Shown here: piece by piece, positions 33,010 through 41,871 of the stretch
How positions within the stretch are numbered: the stretch's first letter is position 1
Layout of the letters: every line of letters begins with the position of its first letter
Assembly: GCA_964445985.1 (NCBI GenBank)
Contig: CAYUMU010000018.1
Coordinates: 1-64,000, forward strand
Length of the DNA stretch: 64,000 bases
Direction: 5' to 3'
Source: CAYUMU01 sp964445985
GTDB taxonomy: Bacteria > Planctomycetota > Planctomycetia > Pirellulales > S012-138
Made by a program: the position numbers and the translations under genes
The notes under the pieces: model-generated
Seen by the model: only the letters and a program-made list of their open reading frames with translations
Told to the model about the DNA's origin: nothing
The model's database searches: none

Positions 33010-34716
33010 TTACTTCTTCTGCTGAACGTGCATGCCTTTGGTCACCCGGCAAACTTCTTCCACCGAGGTGCGGCCGTCGAGCACTTTCAGCCAGCCGTCG
33101 TCGCGAAGGGAACGCATGCCTTCGGCCTCCGCGGCTTTTTTGACTTCCCAACTGGTCGCGCGGTCGTGGGCCAGCTCGCGCACGCGCTCGGTATTCACCA
33201 GCAGCTCGAACAGCCCCAGGCGGCCCGAGTAGCCCATGTTGCGGCACTCGCGGCAGCCGACGGGCTTGTAGAGCGGGCCTTGCAGGCGGTCGAATGGGAA
33301 GTCGCTGGGCAACTCATCGGCGTTGGCGACGTAGGCTGTTTTGCAATGCTTGCACAGGCAGCGCACCAGCCGCTGGGCCATCACGGCTTCCACGGTGCTG
33401 GCCACCAGGAACGGTTCCACGCCCATATCGGTGAGCCGGGTGTAGGCGCTGGCGGCGTCGTTGGTGTGCAGGGTGCTGAACACCAGGTGGCCGGTGAGCG
33501 ACGCCTGGATGGCGTTTTCGGCGGTTTCCAGGTCGCGAATTTCACCCACCAGCACAATATCGGGGTCGTGGCGGAGGATGCTGCGGAGCGAAGCGGCGAA
33601 CGTGAGGCCGATTTTGGCGTGGACTTGAATCTGGTTGATGCCGGCGAGCTGGTATTCCACCGGGTCTTCGGTGGTGATGATTTTGTTTTCGTCGTTCTTG
33701 ATTTCGTTGAGGGCACTGTAGAGCGTGGTGGTTTTGCCCGAGCCGGTGGGGCCGGTGACCAGCACAATGCCGTGGGGGATTTCGATAATGTCGCGGAAGG
33801 TGGCGTAGGTATCGGCCTCCATGCCAATTTTACGGAGGGAGAACTCCATGCCGCCTTTATCCAAAATACGCATGACGATGCCTTCGCCATGCAGCATGGG
33901 GATCACCGACACGCGGACATCGACCTCGCGGCCGGCCACCTTGAGCTTGATGCGGCCATCTTGCGGCAGGCGTTTTTCGGCAATATTGAGCCGGGCCATG
34001 ATCTTCAGGCGGCTAATGATCGCGGCTTGAAAGCGGTTGATTTCACCCCGCACGGGCTGCGATTGGAGCATGCCGTCGATGCGGTAGCGAATGCGGATGC
34101 CGGCCTCTTGCGACTCGATGTGAACATCGCTGGCCCGCGACTCGATGGCTTCGATGAGAATTTCGTTGACGAGACGGATGACCGAAGGCTCTTGGGCTTG
34201 TTCGGAGAGCTCGGAGCCGTCGGTCTCGAGCTCTTCGAGCAGTTCGATGCCGCCCGCGGCCTCGGCCTTGGCGGCGAGCATGCCGTCGATGGTTTCGCTG
34301 CCCACCCCCAGGTGGTTTTTGATCAGCTTGCCGATTTCGCGGCGGCTGGCCAGCACGGGTTCGATGGTCAAACCGGTGGAGCAGGCAACCTCATCCAGCG
34401 GGTAGAGGTCGAAGGGGTCGCTGGTGGCCACCACGAGCGAGCCGTTGTGGCGGCGGACGGGAAACAGGAACTGGCGATGGATCATCCGCTGCGGGAAGGT
34501 TTTGAGCAGCGACAGATCGACATCGGTCACGGCCAGATCGACGAAGTCGAGACCGACTTCGTCGCCCAGGGCGCGGAGCACGGCCTCTTCGGACGCAAAC
34601 CCCAGTTCCACGGCGGCCTGGTCCAAACGCATGCCGTCGGATTGATGGGCGCGACTCGAATCCAGTTGCTCCCGATTGAGCAACCCTCGTCGCAATAAGA
34701 TTTCGCCTGCTTCCAT
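33010..34716 (-). CDS. gspE: type II secretion ATPase GspE
   Basis: A 568-residue protein. It has an N1-type domain (EAGEILLRRGLLNREQLDSS), the catalytic part with Walker A GPTGSGKTTTLYSALNEIK, the Asp box (ITTEDPVEYQLAGINQ), Walker B (DIVLVGEIRDLETAENAIQA), and a C-terminal zinc module with two cysteine pairs (CLCKHC and CREC). It powers pseudopilus assembly in the cytoplasm. The ATG at 34716 is preferred because it begins at the conserved N1 start; the frame is open to an ATG at 34791, which adds 25 residues. Confidence 0.92.
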   Translation of the reverse strand: MEAGEILLRRGLLNREQLDSSRAHQSDGMRLDQAAVELGFASEEAVLRALGDEVGLDFVDLAVTDVDLSLLKTFPQRMIHRQFLFPVRRHNGSLVVATSDPFDLYPLDEVACSTGLTIEPVLASRREIGKLIKNHLGVGSETIDGMLAAKAEAAGGIELLEELETDGSELSEQAQEPSVIRLVNEILIEAIESRASDVHIESQEAGIRIRYRIDGMLQSQPVRGEINRFQAAIISRLKIMARLNIAEKRLPQDGRIKLKVAGREVDVRVSVIPMLHGEGIVMRILDKGGMEFSLRKIGMEADTYATFRDIIEIPHGIVLVTGPTGSGKTTTLYSALNEIKNDENKIITTEDPVEYQLAGINQIQVHAKIGLTFAASLRSILRHDPDIVLVGEIRDLETAENAIQASLTGHLVFSTLHTNDAASAYTRLTDMGVEPFLVASTVEAVMAQRLVRCLCKHCKTAYVANADELPSDFPFDRLQGPLYKPVGCRECRNMGYSGRLGLFELLVNTERVRELAHDRATSWEVKKAAEAEGMRSLRDDGWLKVLDGRTSVEEVCRVTKGMHVQQKK

Positions 34717-35371
34717 GAGCTTTGACGTGTTTTCTGCTAGCGGAATGATGCGGTGGGGGCGGAGGCGGGTGGAAGCCGGGGTTGCTTCCATCGTGATCCC
34801 CCCCGGGCGGTTGTCAACGGATCCGGCAAACCCGCCCGATGGGTGGCCTGCACTTGCCGTGATTGCCCAGCGCGCAAGAGGGAGCGCCGAATGTCACTAC
34901 TTATTGAACCCCGCACCCAGCCGGCGGGTTTCGGCAGTCAAATAGAAAAGGCCAAAGGACACGACCAAAACCGAGCGGGGTTGCTTTCGAGCCCATCCGA
35001 GAACCCTGTTTCCCTCTCACCCCAGCGGTGGCCTGATCAAAAGTTTCTCACGACCTTTCCTTTCGTTCTCCCTTCTCCCCCGGTACTCCGGGGGAAAAGG
35101 GCTGGGGATGAGCGGGTTCTCGCGGGCGGTTTGAGATTGCCTACTCAACTCCGCTTCCAAAGCCCCCCCCGACCCCTCTCCCCGGAAATACCGGGGAGAG
35201 AAGGTTTTTTATTTGGTATCTTTGCAATCCAATGCGGCGTGTAGGCCATGTGCATTAAGCCATGTGCATTAAATTTGCCGGGCAGGGTTGATCGGCAGGG
35301 TGGCCGCGCCGCGGGACGGGGGCAGGCGGGCTCGTCTTGGCGCGGGTGGCCAAATACGGTTCAATTTTATC
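34717..35371. other. long intergenic region with repeats
   Basis: About 650 bp between the divergent gspE and dusB. It holds a GAGCCCATCC half copy (34989-35010), C-rich palindromes at 35080-35110 (CCCGGTACTCCGGG) and 35167-35203 (CTCCCCGGAAATACCGGGGAG), and a doubled GCCATGTGCATTAA (about 35247-35275). No gene is evident; it likely contains both promoters. Confidence 0.6.
35167..35203. repeat. CCCTCTCCCCGGAAATACC palindromic repeat, copy 1
   Basis: The stretch CCCCGACCCCTCTCCCCGG followed by AAATACCGGGGAGAG forms a hairpin and is nearly identical to 48942-48978. Confidence 0.75.
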
Positions 35372-36457
35372 ATGCAACCTTTGCGCGACCAACCTGTGTT
35401 TTTTGCCGAACCCCCCTCCGCGGGAGCCAAGCCGGCCCGCGTGGGTCCCCCCGCCCTGCAAATTGGGCCGGTGGTGGTCGACCCGCCGGTGCTTCAGGCC
35501 CCGATGGCGGGCTTCACCAATTACGCCTTTCGCCAGGTGGTGCGAGGGTTTGGCGGAGCCGGTTTGCAGGCCACGGAGATGGTTCACGCCCGCGGGTTCC
35601 TGGAAATTGACCGCCGCAAGCACGAATTCCCCGAACGGCTGTGGGGGGTGGAAGACGAACCCCGCCCTCTGGCGGTGCAAATCTGGGACAACGACCCGGC
35701 CGCCCTGGCCGACGTCGGCGCCCGCCTGGCGCACGAATTCAAGGTGAGCGTGGTCGATATCAACTTTGGCTGCCCCGTGAAGCAAGTCACCGAGCGGGCT
35801 CAAAGCGGATCGTACCTGCTCAAATGCCCCGAGCGGGTGGGCGAAATCGTGGAGCGGGTGAGCAAAGCGTGCGCGCCGGTGCCGGTCACGGCCAAGATTC
35901 GCCTGGGCTGCACGCGCGACAACATTACCGCGGCCACCATTGCCGAGGTGGTGGAACAAGCCGGGGCGGCGGCGCTCACGGTTCACGGCCGCACGGCGCA
36001 AGACTTTTTCAGCGGCGAGGCCAACTGGGACAGCATCGGCCTGCTCAAAGAACGGCTCAAAAAGATCCCCCTGATCGGCAACGGCGATTTGGACTCGGCC
36101 GAGAAAGTGCTGGCCGCGTTCCGCAACTGGCCGGTCGATGGCGTGATGATTGCCAGGGCGTCGCTGGCCAAGCCTTGGCTGTTTCGCCAGGCGGCCGCCG
36201 CGCTGGCCGGCGAAGAAATCCCCCCCGACCTCACGCTCGAGGAGCAAAAAGCCTTGATGCTGCACCACTTTGGGCTGGTGGTCGAACGGTTCGGCGAAGA
36301 CAAAGGAGCCGTGCTGATGCGAAAATTCGCCTGCTGCTACGCCCAAGGCAAATCGGGCTCCCGCGAGTTTCGCACGCACGTGGCCAAGGTTTCGACCGCG
36401 GCCGAGTTTTATGGCGTGGTGGAGACGTATTTTCCACGGGAAATGGCAATGGCGTAG
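35372..36457 (+). CDS. dusB: tRNA-dihydrouridine synthase (Dus family)
   Basis: A 361-residue TIM-barrel flavoprotein that reduces uridines in tRNA. Conserved features: LQAPMAGFTNYAFR near the N-terminus, the catalytic Cys in DINFGCPVKQVT, TAKIRLGC, LTVHGRTAQDFFSG, GNGDLDSAEKVL and DGVMIARASLAKPW for FMN binding. DusB is the closest name in this family. The ATG at 35372 is chosen because the conserved barrel starts shortly after; the upstream frame is unlike Dus. Confidence 0.88.
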   Translation: MQPLRDQPVFFAEPPSAGAKPARVGPPALQIGPVVVDPPVLQAPMAGFTNYAFRQVVRGFGGAGLQATEMVHARGFLEIDRRKHEFPERLWGVEDEPRPLAVQIWDNDPAALADVGARLAHEFKVSVVDINFGCPVKQVTERAQSGSYLLKCPERVGEIVERVSKACAPVPVTAKIRLGCTRDNITAATIAEVVEQAGAAALTVHGRTAQDFFSGEANWDSIGLLKERLKKIPLIGNGDLDSAEKVLAAFRNWPVDGVMIARASLAKPWLFRQAAAALAGEEIPPDLTLEEQKALMLHHFGLVVERFGEDKGAVLMRKFACCYAQGKSGSREFRTHVAKVSTAAEFYGVVETYFPREMAMA

Positions 36458-36463
36458 GGGAGA

Positions 36464-36560
36464 AGTGCGGAGTTCGGAGTGGGGAGTGTTGGCGAGCTTG
36501 GTGGTTTTGCCCGCTTTGGATTGCAAATTGAAAATTGCAAAATGCAAATTGAAAATTGGG
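36464..36560. repeat. GCGGAGTT run followed by ATTGCAAATTGAAAATT units
   Basis: AGTGCGGAGTTCGGAGTG at the left is the simple repeat seen at 6594. From ~36520 an AT-rich part contains GGATTGCAAATTGAAAATTG then CAAAATGCAAATTGAAAATT, two copies of one unit. The same order of motifs occurs at 41722-41797. Confidence 0.7.
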
Positions 36561-36633
36561 GGAGTTGGAAGGTGTAGAATGGCTTTGTGACGGCAGGCCG
36601 AACGAGAACGTGTGCCAAGTGGCCAATAAAGAA

Positions 36634-37200
36634 ATGATCATTGTCGGCGGGCCTAACGGAGCGGGGAAATCGACGTTTGCCGAAGTGCTGGCGGCGCAGG
36701 ATCAACTGCCCTATTTGAGTGCCGACGCTATTGCCGCCGAGTTGTCGCCAGAAAATCCAAGTTCGCGAAAGGTTCTGGCTGGCCGAGTGTTCCTGCATCG
36801 CGTGGATGAAGCGATCGCATTTGGCCAGAGTTTCATAATCGAGTCGACGCTGTCAGGTGTTACGTTTCGACATCGGATTGCGGCGGCCCGAGAGGCGGGA
36901 TTCGGCATAGTGATCGTCTACCTCTTCCTCGATTCTGCGATCAGTTGCGTTGAGCGCGTGTCGCAACGTGTGCAGAAAGGGGGGCACTTTGTGCCGGAGA
37001 TCGAGATTCGGCGTCGATTCCGACGGAGCGCCGCAAATTTTTGGAATTGTTACCGAGCGCTCGCCGACCGTTGGACATTGTTGGATAACTCGGGGCTCGA
37101 AACACTTGAGGTCGCCGAAGGCACATCCGACCGGCATGCCATCCGTGATTCGCAACGATTTTCGTCCTTCCTAGTACAGGCCGAGGCAGAGCGTGAATAA
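36634..37200 (+). CDS. zeta-toxin-like P-loop ATPase
   Basis: A 188-residue protein from ATG 36634. Walker A is GGPNGAGKST near residues 5-14, with the zeta-toxin/predicted-ABC-ATPase features: AGRVFLHRVDEAI, IIESTLSGVTFRHRI, LFLDSAISCVERVSQRVQKGGHFVPEIEIRRRF, and a late NCYRAL. Zeta toxins phosphorylate UDP-GlcNAc; activity here is unproved. GTG starts at 36610 and 36619 are also possible and would add 8 or 5 residues. The next gene overlaps its 3' end by 8 nt. Confidence 0.78.
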   Translation: MIIVGGPNGAGKSTFAEVLAAQDQLPYLSADAIAAELSPENPSSRKVLAGRVFLHRVDEAIAFGQSFIIESTLSGVTFRHRIAAAREAGFGIVIVYLFLDSAISCVERVSQRVQKGGHFVPEIEIRRRFRRSAANFWNCYRALADRWTLLDNSGLETLEVAEGTSDRHAIRDSQRFSSFLVQAEAERE

Positions 37201-37402
37201 GGCTAAGCAAAGCATTGACCAGACCAGTTATATGGACAGACTCTTGCAGATCTGTCGGATCGCCGTCCGCAAGGCGCAAGCCGAGAGTCGGGCCATGGGG
37301 GTGGCCAATGTGTACTCGATCAATGGCCAACTGTATTACGAACTGCCCAATGGCGAAATTACCCGCACGCAGCCGGAAGGGTTTAAGCAAACCCGGCCGT
37401 AA
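37193..37402 (+). CDS. small partner protein of the zeta-toxin-like gene
   Basis: A 69-residue protein of unknown family starting with GTG, with a GAGG-type site nearby. The C-terminal half has YSINGQLYYELPNGEITRTQPEGF. It overlaps the upstream gene by 8 nt, so both are probably translated together. Size, overlap and position make an antitoxin-like role possible, but no antitoxin family signature is visible. Confidence 0.6.
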   Translation: MNKAKQSIDQTSYMDRLLQICRIAVRKAQAESRAMGVANVYSINGQLYYELPNGEITRTQPEGFKQTRP

Positions 37403-37439
37403 AACGCCGGCCCCAACAAAATCGCCCTAAGTACCCTCA

Positions 37440-37490
37440 ACCCCCCACTCTTAACTCCCCACTCCGAATTCCGAACTCCGAACTACCCCA
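37440..37490. repeat. CTCCGAATTCCGAACTCC simple repeat (opposite orientation)
   Basis: CTCCCCACTCCGAATTCCGA followed by ACTCCGAACTACC is the complement of the run at 6594 and 20528. It is just upstream of waaA. Confidence 0.75.
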
Positions 37491-37555
37491 AAGCTCCACA
37501 GCTCCGCGCTTTCACAAAATCGCCGCCGCCGCCATTCCTGGGAAAGGATTCCCCC

Positions 37556-38968
37556 GTGCCCTATCTGTTGAACCTGGTCTATCTGCTGCTGGCGGTTGCC
37601 GTTGCCCCCTGGCTGGCCTTTCAGGCGTGCACCAAGAACAAGTACCGCCAGGGCTGGGGGCAAAAGCTGCTAGGGCGAACGCCGGTTCGGGCCGGTGATC
37701 GGCCCTGCGCGTGGTTGCACGCCGTGAGCGTCGGCGAGGTGAACTTGCTGGCGCCGCTGATCGCCGAGTGGACCCGGCGGCAGCCGGATTGGCAGTTCGT
37801 CATCTCCACCACCACGCAAACCGGCTACGACCTGGCCTGCCGCAAATACGCCGAGCACACGGTGTTTTTCTGCCCTGTGGATTTCACCTGGGCGGTGAAC
37901 GCGGCCATGCGGCGGCTGCGTCCGCGGGTGTTGCTGCTGGCCGAATTGGAACTGTGGCCCAACCTGATTTGGGCCGCCAAACGCCACGGGGCCGTGGTGG
38001 CCGTGGTCAATGGCCGGCTGAGCGAGAACAGCTTCCGCGGCTACCGCCGGCTGCGGTGGTTCCTCGCCAGCGTGCTTGAGAAAGTGGACCTGGTGGCCGC
38101 GCAGAACGAAACGTATGCCGAGCGGTTTCGGGCTTTGGGCGCCCCGGCCGAGCGCGTGGTGGTTACCGGATCGATCAAGTTCGACGGCGTCACGGCCGAT
38201 CGTGGCAACCCCCTGACCACGCGGCTCAAAGCCTTGGCCGGCATGGCCGAAGGCGAAGTGGTGTGGCTGGCCGGCAGCACGCAAGAGCCCGAAGAAGAGA
38301 TCGCCGTGAACGTCTATCGCCGGCTGGTGACCCGGTTTCCTCGCTTGCGGCTGGTGCTGGTTCCGCGGCATCCGGAGCGGTTTGCCGGCGTGGCCAAAAT
38401 GTTGGCTCACAGCGGCCTGGCCTGGCAGCGGCGCAGCGAGTTGCCAGAGCCCACGGCGGCGCCAACCAAAACTTCGACGGAACCCGCCCCGATTTTGCTC
38501 GTCGACACCGTGGGCGAGCTGGGCGGCTGGTGGGGAACGGCGCAGCTGGCCTTTGTGGGCGGAAGCTTGGGCAACCGCGGAGGGCAGAACATGATCGAAC
38601 CGGCCGCCTATGGCGCGGCGGTTTGCTTTGGTCCCAACACGCGCAACTTTCGCGACGTGGTCTCGGCCCTGCTCGACTGCCAGGGAGCGGTGGTGGTGGC
38701 CGACGAAGCCGAACTGGAACAGTTCTTGCAGACATGCCTGACCGAGGTCGATGACGCGCGGCAATTGGGCCGCCGAGCCCAGCGGTTTGTCTCGCGGCAA
38801 CAGGGCGCGACGAGTGCCACGGTGGGGCATTTGTTGTATCTTGTGGCGGGTGGTTGCGATGCCGGGGGCGAGCAGCCTGGACACGCCGCGACCCAGGTTC
38901 CAGCCGGCCAGGGCGCGGCGCCGCACTATTTAACACCGCTTCCCGCGCCGCGGCGTTCCGATCGCTAG
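37556..38968 (+). CDS. waaA: 3-deoxy-D-manno-octulosonic acid (Kdo) transferase
   Basis: A 470-residue GT30 glycosyltransferase. It begins with a membrane anchor (LVYLLLAVAVAPWLAFQ), then LHAVSVGEVNLLAPLI (catalytic Glu region), QFVISTTTQTGY, CPVDFTW, LAELELWPNLI, NGRLSENSFRGY and LGNRGGQNMIEPAAYG. It adds Kdo to lipid A precursor. The last ~60 residues (from GGCDAGGEQ) are beyond the usual family end. The GTG at 37556 follows a GGAAAGGA site. This suggests the cell makes LPS-type lipid. Confidence 0.93.
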   Translation: MPYLLNLVYLLLAVAVAPWLAFQACTKNKYRQGWGQKLLGRTPVRAGDRPCAWLHAVSVGEVNLLAPLIAEWTRRQPDWQFVISTTTQTGYDLACRKYAEHTVFFCPVDFTWAVNAAMRRLRPRVLLLAELELWPNLIWAAKRHGAVVAVVNGRLSENSFRGYRRLRWFLASVLEKVDLVAAQNETYAERFRALGAPAERVVVTGSIKFDGVTADRGNPLTTRLKALAGMAEGEVVWLAGSTQEPEEEIAVNVYRRLVTRFPRLRLVLVPRHPERFAGVAKMLAHSGLAWQRRSELPEPTAAPTKTSTEPAPILLVDTVGELGGWWGTAQLAFVGGSLGNRGGQNMIEPAAYGAAVCFGPNTRNFRDVVSALLDCQGAVVVADEAELEQFLQTCLTEVDDARQLGRRAQRFVSRQQGATSATVGHLLYLVAGGCDAGGEQPGHAATQVPAGQGAAPHYLTPLPAPRRSDR

Positions 38969-39125
38969 GCGTGGCCTTCCACGGGGGAGCCGCCTGTCGC
39001 GCGAGGCGATCTGCTCAAAAACTCGCGCGCCACAGGTTAGTTTCTTGCTCGTTAACATCTCTGCAAGCCGCAAAGAACTTTAATGCCTCCCGCGTCCGTT
39101 TGCGGTTTACCCGCGTTAGGAACTC

Positions 39126-40496
39126 ATGGCCAAGCACTCGAAAGAACAGTCCGACTCTTTGGTTGCTCTCTTGCCCAAGGAGCCCATTCATCGAGTCGTG
39201 CGGCCGGTCCAGCGGTTCCTGCACATTCAGGCGGCCAGTGGCGTGGTGTTGCTGCTGGCGGCGATCGTGGCTTTGATCTTCGCCAACTCGCCCTACGCGA
39301 AAGAGTACCTGGACTTTTGGAAAACGCCCATCGGTTTGGACTGGGGCGACCACTCGCTCAAACACCCGCTCTACCACTGGATCAACGACGGCCTGATGGC
39401 CATTTTCTTCTTTGTGGTAGGGCTGGAAGTGAAACGCGAGATCGTGCTGGGCGAACTGCGGCATATCCGCACGGCTGCCTTGCCCATTACGGCGGCCATC
39501 GGCGGCATGCTGCTGCCTGCCGGGATCTTCCTCATGATTCAATACGGCCAGCCGGGCCAGCAGGGCTGGGGAATTCCCATGGCCACCGATATTGCCTTCG
39601 TGGTGGGCTGCATGGCCCTGCTGGGCTCGCGCGTGCCGCACGGCCTGCGGGTCATGCTCCTTTCATTGGCCATTGTGGACGACATCGGGGCCATTCTCGT
39701 CATCGCCCTGGGCTATAGCTCCGGCATTAGCTGGGCCTGGCTGGGGGTGGGCCTGGCGATGATCGTGGCGGTGCGAATCGTGGCCCAATTGGGCGTCCGC
39801 GGTTTTGCCGTGTATACCGCCCTGGGGGCCGTGGTCTGGTTTGCCTTTCACGAGTCGGGCGTGCATGCCACCATCGCCGGCGTGATCCTCGGCCTGATGA
39901 CCCCGGCCAAACCCTACATGGGCAAGAGCAGTTTCTCCAATTTGCTCGGTTGGCTGGAGGTGCATCTGCAAGGGGAGTGGGATCCCGCCGACCCGCCGGT
40001 GAGTCGCGTGCGGAAGCTTCAGCACGCCGTGCGCGAAACCATTCCGCCGGTGGAATACCTGCAAGAAGTGCTGCACCCTTGGGTGAGCTTTCTAATCATG
40101 CCGGTTTTCGCCCTGGCGAACGCCGGCGTGATCGTCAGTTGGGACGATCTGGTCTCGCCGCTATCGCTGGCCGTCATGGCCGGCCTGATCGTGGGAAAAC
40201 CCTTGGGCGTCATGCTGTTCAGCCTGATTTGCATCAAGCTGAAAATCACCCAGCTCCCCCACCGAGTCACCTGGCTGATCATGCTGGGCGGAGGCTTTCT
40301 GGCTGGCATCGGCTTCACCATGGCCCTGTTCATCGCCGGCCTGGCCGTGAGCGCCGACCTGCTGGATCAGGCCAAAGTCGGCGTGCTGGCGGGCTCCACG
40401 ATCAGCGCCGTGCTGGGCATGACGCTGCTGTACCTGGTGCTCCCCACCGCAGGCAAGCAGGCGCCGCGGCCAACCGCCCCCGCTCCGCCCAACTGA
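39126..40496 (+). CDS. nhaA: Na+/H+ antiporter NhaA
   Basis: A 456-residue integral membrane protein. It matches NhaA: FFFVVGLEVKREIVLGELR, PMATDIAFVVGCMALLGSRVPHGLRV with the ion-binding Asp region, LSLAIVDDIGAILVIALGYS (two adjacent Asp) and IMLGGGFLAGIGFTMALFIAGL. It exchanges sodium for protons at the inner membrane. The ATG at 39126 follows a TTAGGA site. The N-terminal 40 residues are soluble, and the family usually has about 390 residues, so this is slightly longer. Confidence 0.95.
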   Translation: MAKHSKEQSDSLVALLPKEPIHRVVRPVQRFLHIQAASGVVLLLAAIVALIFANSPYAKEYLDFWKTPIGLDWGDHSLKHPLYHWINDGLMAIFFFVVGLEVKREIVLGELRHIRTAALPITAAIGGMLLPAGIFLMIQYGQPGQQGWGIPMATDIAFVVGCMALLGSRVPHGLRVMLLSLAIVDDIGAILVIALGYSSGISWAWLGVGLAMIVAVRIVAQLGVRGFAVYTALGAVVWFAFHESGVHATIAGVILGLMTPAKPYMGKSSFSNLLGWLEVHLQGEWDPADPPVSRVRKLQHAVRETIPPVEYLQEVLHPWVSFLIMPVFALANAGVIVSWDDLVSPLSLAVMAGLIVGKPLGVMLFSLICIKLKITQLPHRVTWLIMLGGGFLAGIGFTMALFIAGLAVSADLLDQAKVGVLAGSTISAVLGMTLLYLVLPTAGKQAPRPTAPAPPN

Positions 40497-40941
40497 GCCC
40501 GGTCGGATCAATCCGGTGGCCGAACATCCGCGCCCAACGTATTTCCACCAATCGTTAAGATTGCCGCCTCCCGGGGCAATTACAACAAAATGGAGGCCGG
40601 GATCGTAACAAACTCCTGTTGGGATTAAGTGAACCTTGCCAGTATAAAAGGCCAGTATAAAAGATCGTGCTGGCAGAAGGATCATCGTCGCAGGCACCCC
40701 CCGCGTCCGTCGCCTAAAACCGCGGACTCGAGCCGTTCGGCACAATGATTGCCCTGGCTGGTAAAAGTGGAAGCAGAATGCCGCGCCTCGGTGGGCCAAC
40801 TCAAAAAAGTGAGTGGGCCGCCGATTCGACCGCGAACCTAAACCCCGGCCGCGGCGTCTGTTCCGTGTTGTGAGTCGCTCCGACGATTGGCGGACGGAGA
40901 CGCAAAGTGAGACTTGGCAAATTTAGAAGAGGAGCGGAGGG
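40497..40941. other. intergenic region before the 92-residue gene
   Basis: About 445 bp. It has a doubled GCCAGTATAAAAG (about 40639-40663) and TTGGGA/TATAAA boxes (40619-40648). No gene was recognised in it. Confidence 0.5.
40619..40648 (+). promoter_or_regulatory. candidate promoter
   Basis: TTGGGA (40619-40624), an 18-nt spacer and TATAAA (40643-40648), with a second TATAAAA 13 bp on. It would transcribe toward the gene at 40942 with a ~280-nt leader. Judged by eye. Confidence 0.3.
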
Positions 40942-41220
40942 ATGGTTACCTTCCAAGGGGATCTGTTAATCGGAGGCGCCACTTTCCGGCGCCTGCATGG
41001 GCAGTTGAAGCGCGTTGAGCCGTCGCCCGACTCGCCCGACTGGGTGCTCGAAGGCCAGCTCAAACTAACCCGGCAACAGGTGGAAGCCCTGGAGCTGGAC
41101 CGGCTTTACCGCCTGGAACTGGAAGACGGCCGCTCGGGCTCGGTGGTGGTCTCGCGCGTGGACGCCAGCGAAATTGGCGCGACGGTCGACTTTGCCCCGC
41201 GACTGCGGCACGCCAAGTAA
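40942..41220 (+). CDS. small hypothetical protein
   Basis: A 92-residue protein of unknown function. A GAGCGGAGGG site just upstream supports the ATG. The sequence alternates strands and turns (FQGDLLIGGATFRRLHGQLKR, WVLEGQLKLTRQQVEALELDRLYRLEL, GRSGSVVVSRVDA), suggesting a small beta barrel. It has no cysteines, signal or membrane part. Confidence 0.65.
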   Translation: MVTFQGDLLIGGATFRRLHGQLKRVEPSPDSPDWVLEGQLKLTRQQVEALELDRLYRLELEDGRSGSVVVSRVDASEIGATVDFAPRLRHAK

Positions 41221-41402
41221 CAAGTAGCCGGCCCCATACAAGCGGGAACGGATTGCTCGCAAAGCCCCTTCTCCCCAGCCCCTCTCCGCTACCCCCAAAA
41301 ATAGACCTGAGGATTCCAAGGGGCGAAGTTGGGCTGGACCGGGAAGGAGAGTTTTGGCACACTCCGCGCCAACTTGCCCCTTAGGTCTCGTGAACTCACG
41401 TG

Positions 41403-41651
41403 ATGGAACAGCAGATGTTCAGTCTCTCGCAACGCGTCCGCGACTCTTTTCGGTCGAGCAAACGGCCCGCCGTCCGCCGCGCGCTGTTGCTGCTGGCGGT
41501 TCTGAGCAGTTTGCTTGGATGCAAGGCCATGAAAGAGACCAAGAGGGAAATGAGCGAAGCCATGTACGAAGCCGGCGGACTCCTGCGGCCATCCCAAGGC
41601 GCGCTCAGCAAGACCGGCCGCGAAATCGAGCGCAACACCACGCGCGATTGA
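41403..41651 (+). CDS. small putative lipoprotein
   Basis: An 82-residue protein with an Arg/Lys-rich N-terminus, a hydrophobic core (LLLLAVLSSLLG) and a lipobox ending LLGC (Cys about 40). The mature part is short and charged (KAMKETKREMSEAMYEAGG). It is likely anchored in a membrane by lipid. A GTG codon directly before the ATG is an alternative start. Function unknown. Confidence 0.55.
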   Translation: MEQQMFSLSQRVRDSFRSSKRPAVRRALLLLAVLSSLLGCKAMKETKREMSEAMYEAGGLLRPSQGALSKTGREIERNTTRD

Positions 41652-41721
41652 TCGCCCAACGATCGTCACCCCAGCGAATGGCCGGTAATGGAGTGACTTC
41701 AGCCAGCCACCAAGGAAGAAG

Positions 41722-41870
41722 TGCGGAATTCGGAGTTGAAGACTCAGATCGGTTGTTTTTTGGCGGGGCTGGGCCGGTTTGGATTGCAAATTAAGTATTG
41801 GAAGACTGCTAACCACCAGCCCCTAAGCCACCAGCCACGAACCCCCAGCCCCTAGCTACCAGCCCCCCCA
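41722..41870. repeat. mosaic repeat: GCGGAATTCGGAGTT, TTGGATTGCAAATT, CCAGCC units
   Basis: Three simple motifs follow each other: AGTGCGGAATTCGGAGTT (41720-41738), TTTGGATTGCAAATTAAG (41773-41792), and a long stretch rich in ACCAGCC and CCTAGC (41808-41866). The first two recur in the same order at 36464-36560, the last at 15069 and 15259. Confidence 0.7.
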
Positions 41871-41871
41871 A

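Noticed and set aside
32980..34698. A 572-residue open frame on the plus strand
   Set aside because: It is fully antisense to gspE, which carries all catalytic motifs.
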